A stretch of DNA of 64,000 bases, from assembly GCF_042677205.1 (NCBI RefSeq), contig NZ_JBHTIU010000100.1, forward strand, positions 1 through 64,000, in the 5' to 3' direction. Below are positions 49,095 to 57,883 of this stretch, one piece after another; within the stretch, counting starts at the first letter, position 1, and the number at the start of each line of letters is the position of its first letter. The notes under the pieces are model-generated. The model searched no databases and was not told the origin of the DNA. It saw only the letters and a program-made list of their open reading frames with translations. The position numbers were made by a program, and so were the translations under genes. Source of the DNA: Paenibacillus_L residui. Lineage in GTDB: Bacteria > Bacillota > Bacilli > Paenibacillales > NBRC-103111.

Positions 49095-49123
49095 CACAAC
49101 GCTATTTTCAAATGCATATGATG
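49095..49123 (+). promoter_or_regulatory. Candidate sigma-K-like promoter of comA
   Basis: CACA (49095-49098), 16-nt spacer, CATATGATG (49115-49123) resembles the sigma-K pattern mACm-N16-CATAnnnTA with one mismatch. The -35 is short, so chance is not excluded. Confidence 0.35.
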
Positions 49124-49165
49124 GTCACATGTGGAATCAATTCTTAACGCGAGGAGATTATTTCT

Positions 49166-50092
49166 ATGGAAGCAACCTCACTGGATTGGCATCCGCTTCT
49201 ATCGGATCCGACCCGAAGCCGATTAGAGAAGCCGCGGACCTGCGGTAAAACCATGGTGATTGACAAAGGGCTGGGACTGCATGCGCTGGAGGATTTGCTG
49301 GCCACGACAGCCCCGTATATCGATATGATCAAAATCGGATTCGGCACATCGCCCTTATATCCGAAGCGTCTTTTGGCCCGCAAGGTGGAAATGACCAAAG
49401 CCTTCGGAATCGACATTTATCCCGGAGGAACTTTTCTGGAAGTCGCTGTCCATGGAGGGGCGGTCGATGAATATTTTGCCATGATTAAGGAAATTGGCTT
49501 TAATTCCATTGAAATATCCGATGGAATCATTGATCTGGACCGTAGGAGAAGGAATGAGCTTATTAGCTGCGCGCTTTCACACGGATTGAAGGTCTACACG
49601 GAATATGGAAAAAAAGGATGGGGCTCCACCATTGAAGCCTCTGAGTTGGTGGAAACCGTAAATGAGGATATCCGGCTGGGAGCGGAATTGGTAACGATCG
49701 AGGGAAGAGAATCCGGAGCCGGGGTCGGAATCTTCGATGAGAACGGGGAATGCCGGGACGATCAGATTGAGCAGGTATTAAGCCAAATTCCGGGACAGCA
49801 TATTCTCATGTGGGAAGCGCCTCAGAAATCCCAGCAGGTCCATCTTATTAACCGGTTGGGGCCGACGATCAATCTGGGTAACGTAGCTCCGCAGGAAGTT
49901 CTCTCGCTGGAGGCGCTTCGCCGAGGGCTGCGTGCGGATACCTTCACGCTGGCGGCCGCCGCCCAGAAGTTTGATATTGAAACCGATCCCGCAGCAAAAA
50001 CCGGTGATTCTCTCAATTTGGGGTATGAAGCATCCGAATGGCGTATTGACGAACCGCTCGCCAAGGTGAGCAGCCTGCATAAACTTAAATAA
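49166..50092 (+). CDS. comA: Phosphosulfolactate synthase
   Basis: ComA adds sulfite to phosphoenolpyruvate, giving (2R)-phospho-3-sulfolactate. The 308-residue TIM-barrel protein shows GKTMVIDKGLGLHALEDLL, DMIKIGFGTSPLYP, IDIYPGGTFLEVAVHGG, EISDGIIDL, TEYGKKGWGS, TIEGRESGAGVGIFDENGE and MWEAPQKSQQVHLI. The family also serves methanogen coenzyme M synthesis; in Bacillus (YitD) the product is thought to give the spore solute 3-sulfolactate. ATG behind GAGGAG. It is followed after 43 nt by comB; no coenzyme M genes are near, so sulfolactate is the likelier product. Confidence 0.9.
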   Translation: MEATSLDWHPLLSDPTRSRLEKPRTCGKTMVIDKGLGLHALEDLLATTAPYIDMIKIGFGTSPLYPKRLLARKVEMTKAFGIDIYPGGTFLEVAVHGGAVDEYFAMIKEIGFNSIEISDGIIDLDRRRRNELISCALSHGLKVYTEYGKKGWGSTIEASELVETVNEDIRLGAELVTIEGRESGAGVGIFDENGECRDDQIEQVLSQIPGQHILMWEAPQKSQQVHLINRLGPTINLGNVAPQEVLSLEALRRGLRADTFTLAAAAQKFDIETDPAAKTGDSLNLGYEASEWRIDEPLAKVSSLHKLK

Positions 50093-50135
50093 CGCTGTTG
50101 TTGTGAATGAATAAGTTAATAGAGAGGAAAAGAAT

Positions 50136-50897
50136 ATGCAGATTGAGGTCATTCCCACTCTTAACGAGAAGACAGAACAAGAGTTGGCTGACAAAACAGT
50201 CGTTGTCATTGACGTTCTGCGCGCCACCAGCAATATCGTTACAGGGCTGTCTCATGGCTGCGTATCGGTCATACCGGTTAAAACTATTCAGCAAGCCTGG
50301 GAAATGAAAGAAGCGGGCGATCTGCTCGGCGGCGAACGCAACTGCGAGCGAATAGCCGGATTCGATCTCGGAAATTCACCTTCCGAATATATGTCACCTG
50401 CGGTAAGAGGCAGAAAAATCGTCATGACCACCACTAACGGAACGTCAGCCATAAGCAAAGCGAGGAAAGCCAAGCAGGTGTTCATCGGTTCTTTCCTTAA
50501 TGCGTCAGCCTGCGCAGCCGCAGCCTCAGCATCTGGAAGAGACGTCATGCTGCTCTGCTCCGGCACCCAGGGACAATTTTCCCTGGAGGATGGTCTGTGC
50601 GCGGGATTGATCGGGGGATTGATCCTGCGCGGTCTGGGAGACGAAGGAAGGATGAACGATTTCGGCCTGGCTATGGAACAGAGCTATCGTCAGGCAAGCA
50701 GGGACTTGTCCCGTATCGTTCTGAGCTGCGCCAACGGAATCAGGCTCAGTCGTCTGGGCTGTAAGGATGATGTGCTGTTCTGCTGTCAGGTCGATGCTAT
50801 GCCGGTCGTGCCGGTGCTGGACGAGGAGCGGAAGGTATGCTTGTTGGCCTTGCCGGATAGTCCGCAGCCTGCTAGCTCCCTCAAAAGCCTGTTCTAA
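50136..50897 (+). CDS. comB: 2-phosphosulfolactate phosphatase
   Basis: ComB removes phosphate from 2-phospho-3-sulfolactate to give 3-sulfolactate. The 253-residue protein has VVVIDVLRATSNIVTGLSHG, GERNCERIAGFDLGNSPSEY, MTTTNGTSAISKA and LLCSGTQGQFSLEDGLCAG. Complete. It pairs with comA, the two consecutive steps, in the order opposite to yitCD of B. subtilis. Ribosome site AGAGAGGAAAAGA. Confidence 0.92.
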   Translation: MQIEVIPTLNEKTEQELADKTVVVIDVLRATSNIVTGLSHGCVSVIPVKTIQQAWEMKEAGDLLGGERNCERIAGFDLGNSPSEYMSPAVRGRKIVMTTTNGTSAISKARKAKQVFIGSFLNASACAAAASASGRDVMLLCSGTQGQFSLEDGLCAGLIGGLILRGLGDEGRMNDFGLAMEQSYRQASRDLSRIVLSCANGIRLSRLGCKDDVLFCCQVDAMPVVPVLDEERKVCLLALPDSPQPASSLKSLF

Positions 50898-50954
50898 TTC
50901 CACATGCCCCTCATACACTTAAATAGAATCCACTTGGACAAGGGGCAATCCTGA

Positions 50955-51419
50955 ATGAACGGAAATTTCATCCTCGTCGCATTGATCATTATCGGTCTTA
51001 TCGGACGGTCCCATATTATTACAACGGCTGCCTGCATACTGTTAGTCGTCAAGCTGGTCAGTCTGGACCGCTATTTGCCGGGAATCGAGCGCAGAGGGCT
51101 TGAATTAGGCCTGCTGTTCCTGACTATGGGAGTTCTCGTGCCTTTTGCCAGCGAGAAAATTTCCTGGAAGGAAGTATCCACCGTCTTCACGTCCTGGCCG
51201 GGTATTCTTGCTCTTGCCGGAGGAGCGATCGCCACTTATATGAACGGCAAAGGGCTTGAACTATTAAAAATAGACCCACAAATTATTGTGGGTCTGGTAA
51301 TCGGATCGATCTTCGGGATCGTCTTCATGCGCGGTATTCCGGTAGGCCCCTTGATGGCCGCCGGAATAACCGCTCTATTATTGAAAATTTTCAATTATAT
51401 TTTCGAGCGTTTCGGCTAG
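50955..51419 (+). CDS. DUF441 family membrane protein (YtwI-like)
   Basis: A 154-residue protein with four hydrophobic segments, including LIIIGLIGRSHIITTAACIL near the start and LLFLTMGVLVPFASEKISWK, typical of DUF441. Function unknown. It follows comB by 57 nt on the same strand and converges with the aspartate kinase gene (4-bp gap). ATG behind AAGGGG. Confidence 0.85.
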   Translation: MNGNFILVALIIIGLIGRSHIITTAACILLVVKLVSLDRYLPGIERRGLELGLLFLTMGVLVPFASEKISWKEVSTVFTSWPGILALAGGAIATYMNGKGLELLKIDPQIIVGLVIGSIFGIVFMRGIPVGPLMAAGITALLLKIFNYIFERFG

Positions 51420-51423
51420 GCCC

Positions 51424-52680
51424 TTATCTCCGTTCCGCCGGTCCGCCAACGAATGCCTGGACATCCGTATCCAGACCGTAAGCGGTGTGCAGCGCGCGAA
51501 CAACATCGTTCAACCGGTCGGCATCGATGACACAGGACATTTTAATTTCGGATGTGCTTACCATATTGATACTGACACCCAGCTCGGAAATCGTCTCAAA
51601 CATGGTGGCTGCCACTCCGGGATTGCTGACCATTCCCGCTCCGACGATCGAAACCTTCACCAGGTTAACCTCAGATACGGCTTCGCGGAATCCGATTTCG
51701 GACTGAATGGAAGCAATCACTTCCATAGCTCTGTCTTTGTCGGAGGAAGAGACGGTGAACGAGAAATCGGCGGCTCCGTCTTTGACTCCGCTTTGCACGA
51801 TAATATCCACATCGATGCCTTCTTTGGCAAGAGCGGAGAATACTTTGGCCAGCTGCCCCACCTTCTCCGGAACCCCCAATATGCTAATGCGGGACACGTT
51901 CTTATCGTAGGCGATGCCCTTCACGACAACCCCTTGCTCCATCACTGCTTCCTCCTTCACATAAGTACCTTCGTTAGTTGAGAAGCTGGATCGTACCACC
52001 AGCGGGACCTGATAATGCTTGGCGTATTCTACCGCGCGCGGATGCAGCACCGCGGCACCCAAATTGGCCAGCTCCAGCATTTCATCATAACAAATCTCGT
52101 TTAATTTACGGGCGACTTTAACTACCCGCGGATCGGTCGAGTAGATTCCGTCCACATCCGTGTAAATTTCACATAAATCAGCTTTAATAGCTGCGGCTAA
52201 CGCTACCGCCGTCGTATCCGAACCTCCGCGGCCGAGCGTCGTAATCTGTCCGTCTTCAGTCATTCCCTGGAAGCCGGCAACAATGACAATATGGCCCTCT
52301 TCTACAGATTTAATAACCCGGTCCGGGCGTATATCGGTAATGCGGGCTTTGCTATGAACAGGATCCGTTATCATCCCGGCCTGCCAACCCGTATAAGATA
52401 CGGCTGATTCTCCCAATTCCCGGATTGCCATAGCCAAGAGCGCCATGGAAACCTGCTCACCGGTAGATAACAGCATATCCATCTCACGAGCGGGAGGAGC
52501 GCCTGAAACTATTTGTTTGGACAAATCTATCAAATCATCCGTCGTGTCACCCATAGCAGATACCACAACAACACATCGGTTTCCTTGTCTTTGTCTATCC
52601 ACTATTCTTGCCGCGACACGCTTCATGCGATCGGCATCCCCAACAGAGCTGCCGCCAAATTTCATAACGATTAATGACAA
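51424..52680 (-). CDS. lysC: Aspartate kinase
   Basis: Aspartate kinase phosphorylates L-aspartate, the first step to lysine, threonine, methionine and diaminopimelate. The 418-residue protein has VMKFGGSSVGD, LSTGEQVSMALLA, TTLGRGGSDTTAVALAAA and EIYTDVDGIYSTDPR, then two ACT domains (VSRISILGVPEKVG; VSIVGAGMVSNPGVAATMFE). This resembles the lysine-sensitive LysC more than DapG. The start is TTG, 9 nt after GGGGAG; an ATG five codons later is too far away. No L-box leader fits between promoter and start. Confidence 0.93.
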   Translation of the reverse strand: MSLIVMKFGGSSVGDADRMKRVAARIVDRQRQGNRCVVVVSAMGDTTDDLIDLSKQIVSGAPPAREMDMLLSTGEQVSMALLAMAIRELGESAVSYTGWQAGMITDPVHSKARITDIRPDRVIKSVEEGHIVIVAGFQGMTEDGQITTLGRGGSDTTAVALAAAIKADLCEIYTDVDGIYSTDPRVVKVARKLNEICYDEMLELANLGAAVLHPRAVEYAKHYQVPLVVRSSFSTNEGTYVKEEAVMEQGVVVKGIAYDKNVSRISILGVPEKVGQLAKVFSALAKEGIDVDIIVQSGVKDGAADFSFTVSSSDKDRAMEVIASIQSEIGFREAVSEVNLVKVSIVGAGMVSNPGVAATMFETISELGVSINMVSTSEIKMSCVIDADRLNDVVRALHTAYGLDTDVQAFVGGPAERR

Positions 52681-52718
52681 GTTGGTTCACTCCCCACCCA
52701 AGCATTTAACAATTTTCT

Positions 52719-52749
52719 ATTATAGCATACTCCCGACAAATTGTGACAA
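52719..52749 (-). promoter_or_regulatory. Promoter of the aspartate kinase gene
   Basis: TTGTCA (52744-52749), 19-nt spacer, TG-C-TATAAT (-10 at 52719-52724) on the minus strand. A start near 52712 leaves a leader of only about 30 nt. Confidence 0.6.
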
Positions 52750-52971
52750 GAAACTGTGAAATTCTCCTGCAGAACAATCGAGGGTAAAAGCCATGTTTAA
52801 TTCTATTCAGCGGCAGGTACTTCCTCCCCTTCCAATAGGATTTTATTTGCTAAAAGTAACGCTAAGGAGAAACGCTGTTTCTTCTGCTTCTTTAACCACC
52901 CTCTTGCTATAGCTTTCGATGTTATCCCCCTGCCTCAGAAAGGTTCGATCAGCCGGTTTATTAATACGTAT

Positions 52972-53027
52972 AAAAAGCCTTCAATCCAGAAAAAGAATTA
53001 AAATTCCCTTTCCGGACAGAAGGCTTT
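52972..53027 (-). terminator. efp terminator
   Basis: AAAGCCTTCTGTCCGGA pairs with TCTGGATTGAAGGCTTT around an AT-rich loop, followed by a T-run on the minus strand. Confidence 0.85.
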
Positions 53028-53057
53028 AGTTAAACCTGCTTGCCACAGAAGCTTAGA

Positions 53058-53615
53058 TTAGGCACGGGAGATATACTTGCCATCCCGGGTGTCGATCAGA
53101 AGCACGTCCCCTTCATTAATAAACAGAGGAACCTGTACGTTCAAGCCGGTCTCGAGTACTGCATTCTTGGTAGCGCCGGTTGCCGTATTTCCTTTAACCC
53201 CCGGCTCCGTCTCAACGACCTTGAGCTCCACGCTGTTAGGAAGGCTGATGCCCAGAATTTCTCCCTGATAGCTAATAATGTTAACGCTCATATTCTCCTT
53301 GAGGAACTTTAGCTCCCATTCCAGACGAGAGGAAGGAAGGCTGAACTGGTCATACGTTTCCGTATCCATGAACGTATGCTCCGTTCCGGCAGAGTATAAG
53401 TATTGGGTTTCACGATTTTCCACATGGGCCCGTCCGACAGTTTCTCCGGCGCGGAATGTCTTCTCCACAATGTTGCCATTGCGCATATTCTTCAATTTGG
53501 AACGGACGAAGGCCGCTCCTTTACCTGGTTTCACATGCTGGAAATCGATAACCGAGAACAGGTCTCCATCATGCTCAATTGTCAATCCGGTTTTAAAGTC
53601 GTTAACAGAAATCAT
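53058..53615 (-). CDS. efp: Translation elongation factor P
   Basis: EF-P rescues ribosomes stalled at polyproline stretches. The 185-residue three-domain protein has the conserved loop KPGKGAAF with Lys32, the residue modified (5-aminopentanol in B. subtilis). C-terminal GLNVQVPLFINEGDVLLIDT and RDGKYISRA are canonical. ATG behind AAGGAGG. It follows the M24 peptidase and aroQ genes and is closed by a strong terminator. Confidence 0.97.
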   Translation of the reverse strand: MISVNDFKTGLTIEHDGDLFSVIDFQHVKPGKGAAFVRSKLKNMRNGNIVEKTFRAGETVGRAHVENRETQYLYSAGTEHTFMDTETYDQFSLPSSRLEWELKFLKENMSVNIISYQGEILGISLPNSVELKVVETEPGVKGNTATGATKNAVLETGLNVQVPLFINEGDVLLIDTRDGKYISRA

Positions 53616-53661
53616 GGTTTATCCTCCTTGAAGAAAGTGAACCCAGGGCTCACGAGTGAAA

Positions 53662-54735
53662 TTAATCAATGACGATCAAATTTTTGTCCGAATATGTCAA
53701 CCGTTCTATTCCGGTATCCGTTATGACGATATCGTCCTCAATGCGGACGCCTCCGAAGCCCGGAATATAGATGCCCGGCTCGACCGTAACGGTCATTCCA
53801 GGCTCCAACACGGTTTCGGACAAATAGGACAAGCCCGGGGCTTCGTGAACCTCCATGCCAAGGCCGTGGCCGGTGCTGTGCCCGAAGTTATCGCCGTACC
53901 CTGCCCGCTTGATGATATCCCTGGCTAACGCATCGGCTTCTTTGCCTGTCATTCCCGGCTTAAGATTAGCCAGCGTATGCATCTGAGCCTCCAGCACGAT
54001 CTGGTAAATTTCCTTATGCTTGTCTGTCGGCTGTCCGAGGCAGACCGTGCGGGTCAAATCCGAACAGTAGTCTTTGTAATAGGCTCCAAAATCGAGCTTA
54101 ACATATTCATTCGTTCCCAGCAAACGATCACTGGCGACTCCATGAGGAAGCGCGGATCTTTCCCCGGAGGCGACAATCGTTTCGAAGGAAGAAGATGCGG
54201 CCCCCCGGCTGCGCATATAAAATTCCATCTCCAGCGCAATTTGCTTCTCGGAAACACCCGGCTTAAGCTTCGTCTGAATGAAGGAGAAAGTGTCATCGGC
54301 CAAAGCGGCGGCCTCCTTCATAATTCGCAGCTCATCCTGATCCTTGATCATTCGAAGCTTCTGTACGAGCGATTCTGTCGGCACCAGCTCTACATCACCC
54401 AAATCGGCGGAGTAACTCAAATACGTGCCGTAGGTGACGTCATTCTGCTCGAAGCCGAGTCTGCGGATTCCATGCTTGTGCAGAATCTCCTTGACCGAGA
54501 GCATAATCTTGCGCTGATGTTCTATGACTTCGAAGTCATTGGCCTGCTCGGCCGCTTGAGCGGTATAGCGAAAATCGGTCAGCAGAACAGCCCGGTCCTG
54601 CGTCACAAGAACGTATCCGGAGCTTCCTGTAAATCCGGTAAGATATTTTCGGTTATAGCCATTGGTTACAAACAGTGCTTCCAGCTCGGCTTTGTCCATC
54701 GCTTCTCTTAACCGGGTCAATCTGGACGTTTTCAT
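53662..54735 (-). CDS. M24 family aminopeptidase (Xaa-Pro dipeptidase-like, YqhT)
   Basis: A 357-residue creatinase-fold peptidase that probably removes N-terminal residues before proline. Metal ligands: LDFGAYYKDYCSDLTRT (two Asp), FGHSTGHGLGMEVHE (His), MTVTVEPGIYIPG (Glu) and VRIEDDIVIT (Glu). The N-terminal domain begins SRLTRLREAMDKAELEALFV. Start: ATG 54733-54735 behind AGGTGAT; a GTG at 54744 would overlap the aroQ stop. It lies between aroQ and efp, as yqhT does in B. subtilis, a pairing that makes sense because EF-P also deals with proline. Confidence 0.92.
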   Translation of the reverse strand: MKTSRLTRLREAMDKAELEALFVTNGYNRKYLTGFTGSSGYVLVTQDRAVLLTDFRYTAQAAEQANDFEVIEHQRKIMLSVKEILHKHGIRRLGFEQNDVTYGTYLSYSADLGDVELVPTESLVQKLRMIKDQDELRIMKEAAALADDTFSFIQTKLKPGVSEKQIALEMEFYMRSRGAASSSFETIVASGERSALPHGVASDRLLGTNEYVKLDFGAYYKDYCSDLTRTVCLGQPTDKHKEIYQIVLEAQMHTLANLKPGMTGKEADALARDIIKRAGYGDNFGHSTGHGLGMEVHEAPGLSYLSETVLEPGMTVTVEPGIYIPGFGGVRIEDDIVITDTGIERLTYSDKNLIVID

Positions 54736-54740
54736 CGCAA

Positions 54741-55187
54741 TCACCTGACTTCCTTTGTAAGATGCCGGTGCAAAGCCATCAGGCCAAGCTCATAGCTGTA
54801 TTCCCCGAATCCGGTTATTTGGCCCACAGACACCGGAGCAGTAACAGATACATGACGGAAAGCTTCGCGCTGATGGATATTCGACAGATGCACTTCTACG
54901 ACCGGCAGCTGCACCGAGGAGATCGCATCGCGGATCGCATAGCTGTAATGGGTGAAGGCACCGGGGTTGATGAGGATCCCGTCCATAACCCCGTACGCTT
55001 GATGGATGCGGTCGATGAGCTCTCCTTCGTGGTTGGATTGGAAGCATTCCAATTCCACAGACAGCCTTCCGGCCAGCTGCTGCAGGTTGCGCTCTATGTC
55101 CGGCAATGAAGTTGTGCCGTAGACGCCGGGTTCACGAATTCCGAGCATGTTTAAATTCGGACCGTGCAGCACCAAAATTTTTTTCAA
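54741..55187 (-). CDS. aroQ: 3-dehydroquinate dehydratase, type II
   Basis: AroQ dehydrates 3-dehydroquinate in the shikimate pathway. The 148-residue protein has VLHGPNLNMLGIREPGVYG (catalytic Tyr23), FQSNHEGELIDRIH, INPGAFTHYSYAIRDAI and EVHLSNIHQREAFRHVS (active-site His). The start is TTG with AGGTGATC close ahead. YqhR, which lies between aroQ and yqhQ in B. subtilis, is missing here. Confidence 0.96.
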   Translation of the reverse strand: MKKILVLHGPNLNMLGIREPGVYGTTSLPDIERNLQQLAGRLSVELECFQSNHEGELIDRIHQAYGVMDGILINPGAFTHYSYAIRDAISSVQLPVVEVHLSNIHQREAFRHVSVTAPVSVGQITGFGEYSYELGLMALHRHLTKEVR

Positions 55188-55432
55188 TCAGATCACCTGG
55201 ATAGTTTGGCTTGATAACGTAGCCATTTTACCATAAGTTTCCCCGGTTTGAGAATACTTTTTGATTTTCGCGGGGGTCTATGAGTTGTTGAAAAAACTTG
55301 GAAAGACTTATAAGGTCGATGGTTGGCATGCTTCCGATAGTATATCCATTATATGATTGCGTAAATCATTGGCATTCCGTACCCGTTTTCGTTAAAATAA
55401 AGAAAAAGATTAATGTTGAGAAGGTGAACTTA

Positions 55433-56371
55433 TTGTCTCAGAACAACATCTATGGCGGACAGGCGGTAATCGAAGGGGTTATGTTTGCCGGTAAGTCCGT
55501 CCATGTTACGGCCGTGCGCCGCAAGGACAAGGAAATCTCGTTTCTGGAGGTTCCTCGTAAAAGCGGTAAGGAATGGGTTCGCATACTCAAGAAAATTCCC
55601 TTCCTGAGGGGACTTGTCGCTATTGTGGAATCTACCGCTAACGGCTCCCGCCATCTTAATTTTTCCGCAGAGGTATTTGCCGAGGAGGAAGGCGAGGAAG
55701 TCAAGCAGGAAGAATCGTCAATGATGGGCAAGCTGACGCTGGTACTCGGGGTAGCCGTAGTCGGAGTGCTTTCCTTTATTTTCGGCAAGCTTATTTTCAC
55801 CGTTGTCCCTGCCTTTGTGGAACACATCATTTTTAAAGATCGATTCGAGAACCAAATTTTGCACAATCTGATTGAAGGCCTGATCAAAATCATTTTCCTC
55901 GTCGGCTATATTTATATTATTTCTTTAACACCGCTGATTAAGAGACTGTTCCAATATCACGGGGCCGAGCATAAAGTGATCAGCGCTTATGAAGCGGGGG
56001 TCCCGCTGACCGTCCAGAATGTGCAGAAGTTCAGCACCCTGCATTACCGCTGCGGAAGCAGCTTTATGGTACTGACGGTTCTGATCGGGGTCATCATTTA
56101 TTCCTTCGTGCCATACGATAACTTATGGGATAGAATCTGGCAGCGGATCGTTCTTCTGCCGGTCGTAATCGGCGTATCTTATGAAGCTCTGCGCTTCACC
56201 AACCTGCTGCGGGATACCCCTGTGCTTAAATACTTGGGCTATCCGGGGCTTTGGCTTCAGATGCTGACAACCAAACAGCCTACAGACGACCAGGTCGAGG
56301 TGTCGATCGCTTCGTTCAACCGCATGAGAGAACTGGATTCCGATTTCGGCAAAAAATCCCTTGTTCCCTAA
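55433..56371 (+). CDS. yqhQ: DUF1385 membrane protein YqhQ
   Basis: A 312-residue membrane protein; family start NIYGGQAVIEGVMFAGK, FLRGLVAIVESTANGSRHLN, about five membrane segments from residue 105 on, and RLFQYHGAEHKVISAYEAG with RCGSSFMVL. Function not established. The start chosen is TTG at 55433-55435, 5 nt after AAGGTGA and just before the conserved region; the frame runs open to 55298. A possible promoter is TTGGCA-18-TAAAAT about 30-60 nt upstream. It is divergent from aroQ. Confidence 0.85.
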   Translation: MSQNNIYGGQAVIEGVMFAGKSVHVTAVRRKDKEISFLEVPRKSGKEWVRILKKIPFLRGLVAIVESTANGSRHLNFSAEVFAEEEGEEVKQEESSMMGKLTLVLGVAVVGVLSFIFGKLIFTVVPAFVEHIIFKDRFENQILHNLIEGLIKIIFLVGYIYIISLTPLIKRLFQYHGAEHKVISAYEAGVPLTVQNVQKFSTLHYRCGSSFMVLTVLIGVIIYSFVPYDNLWDRIWQRIVLLPVVIGVSYEALRFTNLLRDTPVLKYLGYPGLWLQMLTTKQPTDDQVEVSIASFNRMRELDSDFGKKSLVP

Positions 56372-56382
56372 GGAGGCCGTCC

Positions 56383-56697
56383 ATGAGAAGACGATATCCG
56401 ACTGCGGTTTATATCGTACTAACACTGATCGCCATTGGTATATTATATAATTTGGTCAAATCGCCGGGCACCTTCCTGCTCCCGGTCATTATCTTCGGAG
56501 CGATTTTTCTGCTGTATAAATTCCCTCCGGCCCGCCTTCGCCGCCTGTTCACGTCCTCCTCTTCTTATTCCCGGCCCAAGCCCAAGCAGCGGACGGGGAG
56601 GAGCGGACCCGCACAGAGAAAACGGGCTCGCTTCCGGGTCATTGAAGGAAACAAGAATAATTCCGGGGATGAAGACGAGCCGCCCCGGTATCACTGA
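56383..56697 (+). CDS. yqhP: SA1362/YqhP-like small membrane protein
   Basis: A 104-residue protein with two membrane helices (about 6-24 and 30-45) and a long basic, Ser/Pro/Arg-rich tail (RPKPKQRTGRSGPAQRKRAR). Position directly after yqhQ and before the convergent yqhO matches YqhP. Function unknown. ATG behind AAGGAGG, 11 nt after yqhQ. Its last 7 bp overlap the end of yqhO on the other strand. Confidence 0.8.
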   Translation: MRRRYPTAVYIVLTLIAIGILYNLVKSPGTFLLPVIIFGAIFLLYKFPPARLRRLFTSSSSYSRPKPKQRTGRSGPAQRKRARFRVIEGNKNNSGDEDEPPRYH

Positions 56698-57671
56698 CGG
56701 ACGACTGCCATTGCGGCTACGTCCGTCTTTTTGCATTTGGCCAGGTAATCCTCGTACGACCATTTATCGAAAAATTTGGCCGCGGCCTTCCTGCCGGATT
56801 CATACAGCTCCATGCTTTTCTCTTTGGACAGATCAAATTCGGTCGTATGAATGCCCAATGTCGGAATTTTAATAGTGCGAAAAGACTTGTGTTCTTCGAT
56901 GAATCTTTCATCATGTGCATCCATCATGGTCGAGAACAGAGCTTGCAGCATGCTAAGAGGGCCGATAATCCGGTTAGGCTCGTTGCTTCCCCGGCCTACG
57001 AGCTGAAATCCCAATGTCGGCAAAATCTTCTCCCCCGGTTCCGCTTCATGAGCATCGAATAACCATAGGGGGAAATTACTCAACAATCCTCCGTCCACTA
57101 TGTAAACAAATTGATCTGTAAATTTTTCCTTCTTCTTGCGGGGATATCTCTTGCGGATAATGACCGGATCGAAAAAATAAGGAATGCTGGTGCTCATGCG
57201 AATCGCTTTGGCCACAGTAAATTTGTGAGGATCGATTCCGTAACGGGAAATATCGTCGGGAAGGACGAGCAATCTCCCGAGGGAAATGTCGGAGGCAATG
57301 ATTTTCAGCCGGTTATAAGGCAGATCCGCGAACGTCCGGATTCCTTTGGCCTGCAGCAGCTTGTAAATCCAGTATTCCAGCTCCTCGCCGGAATATAGCC
57401 CTTTTTTAACGAACAGCCGGATGGCCGGACCAATCCACCTTATTTGATGGAGCCAGCTTTTTTTCAGAAAGGATATAAAGGGAGTGCTCTGAATGATTTG
57501 CTTCATTTCTTCCCCTTTATAGCCCGCAGCCAATAAGGCAGCTACTATGGATCCTGACGACGTTCCCGCCAACTGGTGGAAGGTAACCCCTCTTCTCTCC
57601 GCCTCGCTGACCGCCCCTGCCAATCCTATAGCCTTCACTCCACCGCCTTCAAAAACGGCATTGACCTTCAT
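56691..57671 (-). CDS. yqhO: Patatin-like phospholipase family protein (YqhO)
   Basis: A 326-residue patatin-fold hydrolase, predicted to deacylate lipids. It has the oxyanion loop FEGGGVKAIGLAGA (8-21), the nucleophile motif GTSSG (36-40, Ser38) and the catalytic Asp in IVDGGLLSNFP. No signal peptide. Start: ATG 57669-57671 behind GGAGGCGGAG; the longer frame to 57848 has none and is low complexity. Convergent with yqhP. Lipid substrate unknown. Confidence 0.9.
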   Translation of the reverse strand: MKVNAVFEGGGVKAIGLAGAVSEAERRGVTFHQLAGTSSGSIVAALLAAGYKGEEMKQIIQSTPFISFLKKSWLHQIRWIGPAIRLFVKKGLYSGEELEYWIYKLLQAKGIRTFADLPYNRLKIIASDISLGRLLVLPDDISRYGIDPHKFTVAKAIRMSTSIPYFFDPVIIRKRYPRKKKEKFTDQFVYIVDGGLLSNFPLWLFDAHEAEPGEKILPTLGFQLVGRGSNEPNRIIGPLSMLQALFSTMMDAHDERFIEEHKSFRTIKIPTLGIHTTEFDLSKEKSMELYESGRKAAAKFFDKWSYEDYLAKCKKTDVAAMAVVRQ

Positions 57672-57846
57672 CGCTCCGCCTCCCCCGTCTGCCGAATCCG
57701 TATGAATACGAGTCGTTGTATATGTATGACGACGGGAGATGTCCCTAGAACCGCTGCAATGGACTCGTTCATGAAGGAAAGCGGTTGGCGCCGGGGTACG
57801 GACAGACAAATTCCGAGAACCGCTTTGTCTTTCGCTCCAAGTAAAC

Positions 57847-57868
57847 AAAAAAAGGACCCGCAGGTCCT
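57847..57868 (-). terminator. mntR terminator
   Basis: AGGACC-TGC-GGGTCCT followed by seven T on the minus strand, 16 nt after the stop codon. Confidence 0.85.
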
Positions 57869-57883
57869 CTTCTTCTTGTTATT

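Larger units (their letters stand above)
52681..53057. other. lysC-efp intergenic region
   Basis: 377 bp: short lysC leader and promoter (52719-52749), about 220 bp in which I see nothing, then the efp terminator (52972-53027). Confidence 0.5.
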
